Assembly: GCF_921293875.1 (NCBI RefSeq)
Contig: NZ_CAKLDI010000001.1
Span: forward strand, 2,811,825-2,875,824
Direction: 5' to 3'
Origin: Vibrio stylophorae
Lineage (GTDB): Bacteria > Pseudomonadota > Gammaproteobacteria > Enterobacterales > Vibrionaceae
DNA: 64,000 bases
The notes below the pieces were generated by a model. That model saw only the letters and a list, made by a program, of their open reading frames with translations. It was not told the origin of the DNA and ran no database searches. The position numbers and the translations under genes are program-made. Shown here piece after piece: positions 59,429 through 64,000 of the stretch (its first letter is position 1; each line of letters opens with the position of its first letter).

Positions 59429-61054
59429 ATGGATTCCCAACGCAATATTCTGTTGATTGCCTTGCTCGCTGTGACCTTTTTGCTCTATCAAAAGTGGGAA
59501 GCGTTCACCAATCCAGTAGCACCGGCAGTCGAAGCGGCATCTGTAGCCAAATCAGGCACCAGTGAGTTCCCTGACTCCAGCCTAGCAACAGATGGTGTCA
59601 GCACAGCTGACCCGCAACAGGGCCAACTGATTCATGTGAAATCTGATGTGCTTGAATTGACCATCAACACTGATGGCGGTGACATTGTTGAGAGCCAACT
59701 GCTCAAATACACCAAATCACTTGATTCTAATCAGCCAATGGAGCTTTTGAACGAAAGCAAAGGCGAAGACTTTGTTGCACAAAGCCGCCTACAAGGTCCT
59801 CAAGGCGCAGACTCAGTGACCAAAACCGCAGTTTACTCTGTCGATGGCACTGACTTTGTGATGGCTGAAGGTCAAGACCAGCTTGTTGTACCAATGACTT
59901 ACAGCAAAAACGGCATCACCTATCAAAAACGCTTCATCTTGGATCGTGATAGCTATGCGGTGAAAGTTGAATATGTCGTAAGCAACAACACAGATAAAGA
60001 AGCTGCAGTTCAGCTATTCACCCAACTTCGTCGTACTGCGACGGATACCGGCGGTAGCTTGACCATGCCAACATACCGTGGCGGCGCGTTCTCATCACAA
60101 GATGACAACTACAAAAAATACAGCTTTGACGATATGGAAGATCGTAACCTCGACATCCGCACTGACCGCGGCTGGGTTGCGATGATTCAACACTACTTCA
60201 CCACCGCTTGGATTCCAGGCAAAGATATGACCGGTGAAAAAGTGATCTACTCTCGCTTCCGTGATGACAAAGGCTACCTTGGCATGGAAATGCCAGTAAC
60301 CACCATCGCACCTGATAGCAAAGCCACGCTTGATGCGACTTTGTGGGTTGGTCCTAAACTACAAAACCAAATGTCAGCGACTGCGAAGTACCTTGATCTC
60401 ACCGCAGACTACGGTTGGCTTTGGTTCTTGGCAAAACCACTTTACTGGTTGCTGAACCTCATCCAAAGCGTTGTGGGTAACTGGGGTGTTGCGATCATCG
60501 TATTGACCATCATTGTGCGTGGTGCGATGTACAAGCTCACCAAAGCGCAGTACACCTCAATGGCGAAAATGCGTATGCTGCAGCCTAAACTGCAAGAGAT
60601 GCGTGAGCGCTTTGGCGATGACCGTCAACGCATGAGCCAAGCGATGATGGAACTGTACAAGAAAGAGAAAGTAAACCCACTGGGTGGTTGTTTGCCGATT
60701 CTTCTACAGATGCCTATTTTCATCGCATTATATTGGACCCTTATGGAGTCTGTTGAACTACGTCATGCTCCATTCTTTGGCTGGATTCATGACCTATCAG
60801 CGCAAGACCCATACTATATTCTGCCGATCCTCATGGGTATCTCCATGTTTATCATTCAGAAGATGAGTCCAAGCACCATCACAGATCCAATGCAGCAGAA
60901 GATCATGACGTTTATGCCTGTGATTTTCACTGGCTTCTTCCTGTTCTTCCCATCAGGCTTGGTACTGTACTGGTTGATGTCAAACATCATGACCTTGACC
61001 CAGCAAACCATTATCTATCGTCAACTTGAGAAGCAAGGGTTACATACCCGCTAA
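59429..61054 (+). CDS. yidC: Membrane protein insertase YidC
   Basis: Inserts proteins into the inner membrane alone or with SecYEG. The 541-residue protein (E. coli 548) has an N-terminal helix [23 protein letters not shown], a large periplasmic P1 domain (about 30-330) and five C-terminal helices with the conserved arginine in [16 protein letters not shown] and [19 protein letters not shown] 59429 follows AGATCAATAAG; the open frame to 59372 reads over the yidD end and is rejected. Confidence 0.97.
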   Translation: MDSQRNILLIALLAVTFLLYQKWEAFTNPVAPAVEAASVAKSGTSEFPDSSLATDGVSTADPQQGQLIHVKSDVLELTINTDGGDIVESQLLKYTKSLDSNQPMELLNESKGEDFVAQSRLQGPQGADSVTKTAVYSVDGTDFVMAEGQDQLVVPMTYSKNGITYQKRFILDRDSYAVKVEYVVSNNTDKEAAVQLFTQLRRTATDTGGSLTMPTYRGGAFSSQDDNYKKYSFDDMEDRNLDIRTDRGWVAMIQHYFTTAWIPGKDMTGEKVIYSRFRDDKGYLGMEMPVTTIAPDSKATLDATLWVGPKLQNQMSATAKYLDLTADYGWLWFLAKPLYWLLNLIQSVVGNWGVAIIVLTIIVRGAMYKLTKAQYTSMAKMRMLQPKLQEMRERFGDDRQRMSQAMMELYKKEKVNPLGGCLPILLQMPIFIALYWTLMESVELRHAPFFGWIHDLSAQDPYYILPILMGISMFIIQKMSPSTITDPMQQKIMTFMPVIFTGFFLFFPSGLVLYWLMSNIMTLTQQTIIYRQLEKQGLHTR

Positions 61055-61081
61055 ACTCAGTTGATGAGCATTCAATGAAAC

Positions 61082-61108
61082 AAGGCGGCCATGGTGTCGC
61101 CTTTTTTT
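61082..61108 (+). terminator. Possible terminator after yidC
   Basis: Short stem AAGGCG / CGCCTT with a 10-base loop, followed by T6; weaker than the others and could be a partial attenuator. Confidence 0.5.
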
Positions 61109-61176
61109 ACGCCGCTTTTTTGCGCCATACCGAGTTTGAGTTACACTCCCCACATACTTCACAAAGAACAATCACT

Positions 61177-62535
61177 ATGACTGATACCATCGTCGCCCAA
61201 GCCACAGCACCAGGCCGTGGCGGTGTGGCCATAATTCGCGTTTCCGGACCTAAAGCGACCGAAGTGGGCTCGCTCATCACGGGTAAAACGCTTCGTCCAC
61301 GCTACGCAGAATACAGCACCTTCCATGAGGTGAACGGCAACCCATTGGATGAAGGGATCGCTATCTACTTTAAAGCACCCCATTCCTTCACTGGTGAAGA
61401 CGTGGTGGAATTTCAAGGTCATGGTGGCCCTGTGGTCTGTGACCTGCTCATTCGAGCCATCAGCGAGCTTCCAGGCGTGCGTCTCGCGCGTCCCGGTGAA
61501 TTCTCAGAGCGTGCCTTTTTAAATGACAAAATGGATCTGGCACAAGCTGAAGCCATTGCCGATTTGATTGATGCCAGTTCAGAACAAGCGGCGCGCTCCG
61601 CGCTAAAATCACTGCAAGGCGCCTTTTCACTGGCCGTCAATGGGCTGGTGGAATCCCTCACCCAACTGCGCATCTATGTCGAAGCTGCGATTGATTTTCC
61701 AGAAGAAGAGATCGACTTTCTTTCCGATGGCAAAATTGAACGCGATCTCAATGCCGTCATTGATGAGCTGGGCCGTGTTCAGCAACAAGCCAATCAAGGC
61801 GCGATTATGCGTGAAGGGATGAAAGTGGTCATCGCTGGTCGTCCAAACGCCGGTAAATCAAGCTTACTCAACGCCCTTTCAGGCAAAGAAAGCGCCATCG
61901 TTACCGATATCGCAGGTACCACTCGCGACGTACTACGTGAACATATTCATATCGATGGCATGCCTTTGCATATCATTGATACCGCCGGTCTGCGTGAAGC
62001 TAGTGATGAGGTCGAGCGCATTGGTATTGAGCGCGCTTGGCAAGAAATTACCGAAGCAGACCGAATTTTGCTGATGGTGGATAGCACCACCACAGCATCG
62101 ACAGATCCTCAGGATATTTGGCCGGAATTTATGGATCGTCTACCTGCTAATGCGGGCGTTACCGTGGTGCGCAATAAAGCCGATCTCACCCATGAAGAAT
62201 TGGGTATTTGTCACGCTACCGAACCCACATTGATTCGTCTTTCAGCCAGAACTGGCGAAGGTGTGGATGCGCTGCGCCAGCATTTAAAAGCATGCATGGG
62301 CTTTTCCGGAACCACCGAAGGTGGCTTTAGCGCCCGTCGTCGTCACATCGATGCATTAAATCAAGCCTCACATCACCTTGAAACAGGCCGTGAGCAGCTT
62401 ATGGGCTTTATGGCTGGTGAAATCCTTGCTGAAGAGCTTCGACTCGCTCAGCAAGCGCTGACAGAGATTACAGGCGAATTTAGCTCCGACGATCTACTGG
62501 GTCGTATATTTACCTCATTCTGTATTGGGAAATAA
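61177..62535 (+). CDS. mnmE: tRNA modification GTPase MnmE
   Basis: Works with MnmG to put the 5-carboxymethylaminomethyl group on wobble uridine 34. The 452-residue protein has the N-terminal tetrahydrofolate-binding domain ([17 protein letters not shown]), the G domain with [20 protein letters not shown] and NKAD, and the C-terminal FCIGK with the reactive cysteine. ATG 61177 gives the E. coli-like start; the open frame to 61075 is ignored. Terminator follows. Confidence 0.97.
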   Translation: MTDTIVAQATAPGRGGVAIIRVSGPKATEVGSLITGKTLRPRYAEYSTFHEVNGNPLDEGIAIYFKAPHSFTGEDVVEFQGHGGPVVCDLLIRAISELPGVRLARPGEFSERAFLNDKMDLAQAEAIADLIDASSEQAARSALKSLQGAFSLAVNGLVESLTQLRIYVEAAIDFPEEEIDFLSDGKIERDLNAVIDELGRVQQQANQGAIMREGMKVVIAGRPNAGKSSLLNALSGKESAIVTDIAGTTRDVLREHIHIDGMPLHIIDTAGLREASDEVERIGIERAWQEITEADRILLMVDSTTTASTDPQDIWPEFMDRLPANAGVTVVRNKADLTHEELGICHATEPTLIRLSARTGEGVDALRQHLKACMGFSGTTEGGFSARRRHIDALNQASHHLETGREQLMGFMAGEILAEELRLAQQALTEITGEFSSDDLLGRIFTSFCIGK

Positions 62536-62540
62536 CACAA

Positions 62541-62566
62541 ACGCCAGCATTCAAGCTGGCGTTTTT
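62541..62566 (+). terminator. mnmE terminator
   Basis: Stem ACGCCAGC / GCTGGCGT with an ATTCAA loop followed by T5. Confidence 0.88.
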
Positions 62567-62590
62567 ATATGCGCAAATAAGGAACAAAAC

Positions 62591-63043
62591 ATGTCTGAGA
62601 TTCAAGTGCTCACAGGCAGCACCCTAGGCGGCACCGAATACCTTGGCGAACATATTGCCGATCAGCTTGCCGCTGCAGGCTTTGCACAAACCATTCATTT
62701 CCAAGCCGATCTGGATCAATTACCGACTCAAGGTCCTTGGATCCTTGCCTGCTCAACCCATGGTGCGGGTGATTACCCAGAAAGCATTCAATCCTTTGTG
62801 GCACAACTTGAAAGCAGCCAACCCGATTTAAGCCAAGTGCATATGGCGCTGGTGGCTGTGGGTGATCGCAGCTATGACACTTTCTGCCAAGCGGGTAAAA
62901 ACCTTGAAAAACTACTGCAATCATTGGGTGCAAAGCTGATTTATCCCCGCCTTGAAATCGATGTGAGCCACAATCCTGACTTAGAAGAACAAGCCGATGA
63001 ATGGCTTCCAGGGCTCATTGAACAACTCAAAACGGTCAAATAA
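62591..63043 (+). CDS. mioC: FMN-binding protein MioC
   Basis: Flavodoxin-like protein next to oriC; in E. coli it is an electron carrier needed for biotin synthase activity. The 150-residue protein has the FMN loop LTGSTLGGTEYL and the flavin-contacting ACSTHGAGDYP and VAVGDRSYDTFC. ATG 62591 has AAGGA about 7 bases upstream. It reads toward oriC, so its transcription enters the origin as in E. coli. Confidence 0.95.
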   Translation: MSEIQVLTGSTLGGTEYLGEHIADQLAAAGFAQTIHFQADLDQLPTQGPWILACSTHGAGDYPESIQSFVAQLESSQPDLSQVHMALVAVGDRSYDTFCQAGKNLEKLLQSLGAKLIYPRLEIDVSHNPDLEEQADEWLPGLIEQLKTVK

Positions 63044-63059
63044 TAAGCAAACGAACAAC

Positions 63060-63360
63060 TTTTTCTTGTGGATAACTAATAGATCAAACCGTGATCAAAC
63101 GTTAGTTATCCCTTGAATAAGATCTACACCCCACCTGTACTGTGGATAAACAGCCATTTTGATCCCATGTTTTACGCCCTTAGATCCCAACCCATCCCCA
63201 TGATCTGATCCTTCCTAAAACCATGATCAATAGGATCATTCGGCACTTACTCACAGCCTCAGTGGATCCTAATAAAAGATCCAATAGAAGATCTCTTTAA
63301 ATAGATCTTTATATATTTTAAAGGCTTTCAACTCTGATTTGATCTTCGCTTCGCTTGCAC
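63060..63360. other. oriC: oriC, origin of chromosomal replication
   Basis: Intergenic mioC-mnmG region with a mirror image of the E. coli origin layout. Perfect DnaA boxes TTATCCACA (as TGTGGATAA) at 63067-63075 (R4 position) and 63141-63149 (R2 position), a weak TTATCCCTT at 63106-63114 (R3 position), and a degenerate TTACTCACA at 63247-63255 (R1 position). The AT-rich duplex unwinding region follows at 63270-63330 with GATCT-type 13-mers. Fourteen GATC sites occur between 63082 and 63344, far above chance, consistent with SeqA/Dam control. No gene is present in this interval. Confidence 0.93.
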
Positions 63361-63435
63361 GGTTAAACGGGGTAGAATGGCGACCGCGCCAGCAAAGCGC
63401 ACAAATAAACCTCATGATTTGCCTAAGGCCTTACC

Positions 63436-64000
63436 ATGTTTTACCAAGAAAATTTCGATGTGATCGTCATTGGCGGCGGTCATGCAGGCACTGAAGCCGC
63501 ACTCGCCTCGGCGCGTATGGGACAGCGGACCGTTTTGCTTACGCATAATATTGATACGCTTGGACAAATGTCCTGTAACCCTGCCATCGGTGGCATTGGT
63601 AAAGGGCATTTAGTCAAAGAGGTGGATGCACTTGGTGGTGCAATGGCTCTGGCCATTGATCACGGTGGGATCCAATTTCGAACCCTAAATGCCTCAAAAG
63701 GCCCTGCGGTTCGAGCGACTCGAGCACAAGCCGATCGCCAGCTATATCGTGCAGCGATTCGCCACATGCTGGAAAACCAGCCTAATTTAATGTTGTTCCA
63801 ACAACCCGTGGATGACTTGATCCTTGAAGGGGATCGCGTGGTTGGTGCCATAACCCAAATGGGACTTAAATTCCGTGCGAAAGCTGTGGTTCTGACCGCA
63901 GGTACTTTCCTTGGTGGCCGCATTCACATTGGTCTTGAGAACTACTCAGGTGGTCGCGCTGGCGATCAACCAGCGATTACCTTGGCACAACGTTTACGTG
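63436..64000 (+). CDS. mnmG: tRNA modification enzyme MnmG, N-terminal part (runs off the window)
   Basis: FAD-dependent partner of MnmE for wobble uridine modification (formerly gidA). The 188 residues in view show the FAD fold [21 protein letters not shown] and [17 protein letters not shown], followed by [13 protein letters not shown]. The gene leads away from oriC, first on the right arm, and its 3' end is beyond base 64000. Confidence 0.96.
   Translation, partial: MFYQENFDVIVIGGGHAGTEAALASARMGQRTVLLTHNIDTLGQMSCNPAIGGIGKGHLVKEVDALGGAMALAIDHGGIQFRTLNASKGPAVRATRAQADRQLYRAAIRHMLENQPNLMLFQQPVDDLILEGDRVVGAITQMGLKFRAKAVVLTAGTFLGGRIHIGLENYSGGRAGDQPAITLAQRLR

Overview
The window is a piece of a gammaproteobacterial chromosome next to its replication origin. 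It most probably comes from a member of the Vibrionaceae (the main chromosome of a Vibrio / Enterovibrio / Grimontia-like organism). The reasons are the gene order mioC-oriC-mnmG with rpmH-rnpA-yidD-yidC-mnmE and dnaA-dnaN-recF-gyrB, the block lptM-lysA-dapF / cyaY / cyaA / hemCDXY, the Vibrio-like DUF3332 lipoprotein and SemiSWEET genes, and ParB-type parS sites near the origin. Genus is not settled from sequence reading alone. No insertion sequence, prophage, integron or CRISPR array was seen; this is conserved core chromosome.

Layout. 1-9.6 kb: end of dapF, lysA and lptM (minus), cyaY (plus), cyaA (minus), then the divergent heme operon hemC-hemD-hemX-hemY and a small SemiSWEET sugar transporter. 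9.7-15.6 kb: a complete rRNA operon on the minus strand (16S, tRNA-Glu, tRNA-Lys, tRNA-Val, 23S, 5S, tRNA-Asp) with promoter, boxA and terminator. 15.7-27.3 kb: hemG, trkH, yigZ (minus), fadB-fadA (plus), rpoH, ftsX-ftsE-ftsY (minus), rsmD and a DUF1145 gene (plus). 27.3-38.1 kb: DUF3332 lipoprotein, BaiN-type flavoprotein, MarC-family membrane protein, YcdX-like PHP phosphatase, GDSL esterase lipoprotein, a tRNA Arg-His-Pro operon, cytochrome c5, rep, ubiK, ilvC and ilvY. 38.2-43.6 kb: a second rRNA operon in the same direction (16S, tRNA-Ala, 23S, 5S). 43.7-51.3 kb: tusA, a small membrane protein, glyQ-glyS, a MalS-like lipoprotein, avtA. 51.3-58.3 kb: ibpA, gyrB, recF, dnaN, dnaA, all minus. 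58.7-64 kb: rpmH, rnpA, yidD, yidC, mnmE, mioC, then oriC (about 63.06-63.36 kb) and the start of mnmG.

How it fits together. Genes on the left arm mostly run away from oriC, with both rRNA operons co-directional with replication and within about 54 kb of the origin, the usual high-dosage position. Five GTTTCAC(G/A)TGAAAC-type palindromes between 47.98 and 54.46 kb look like the parS centromere cluster that ParB would load on. Heat shock is represented by rpoH and by ibpA, whose leader folds into a textbook ROSE-like RNA thermometer. cAMP signalling is represented by cyaA, with two CRP-like sites in the cyaA-hemC intergenic region.

Most notable points: the parS cluster; an oriC whose DnaA box at the R1 position is degenerate while R2 and R4 are perfect; a MalS-like amylase lipoprotein that has lost its three catalytic acids; the ROSE element; and an interrupted dnaN-recF junction with its own terminator.
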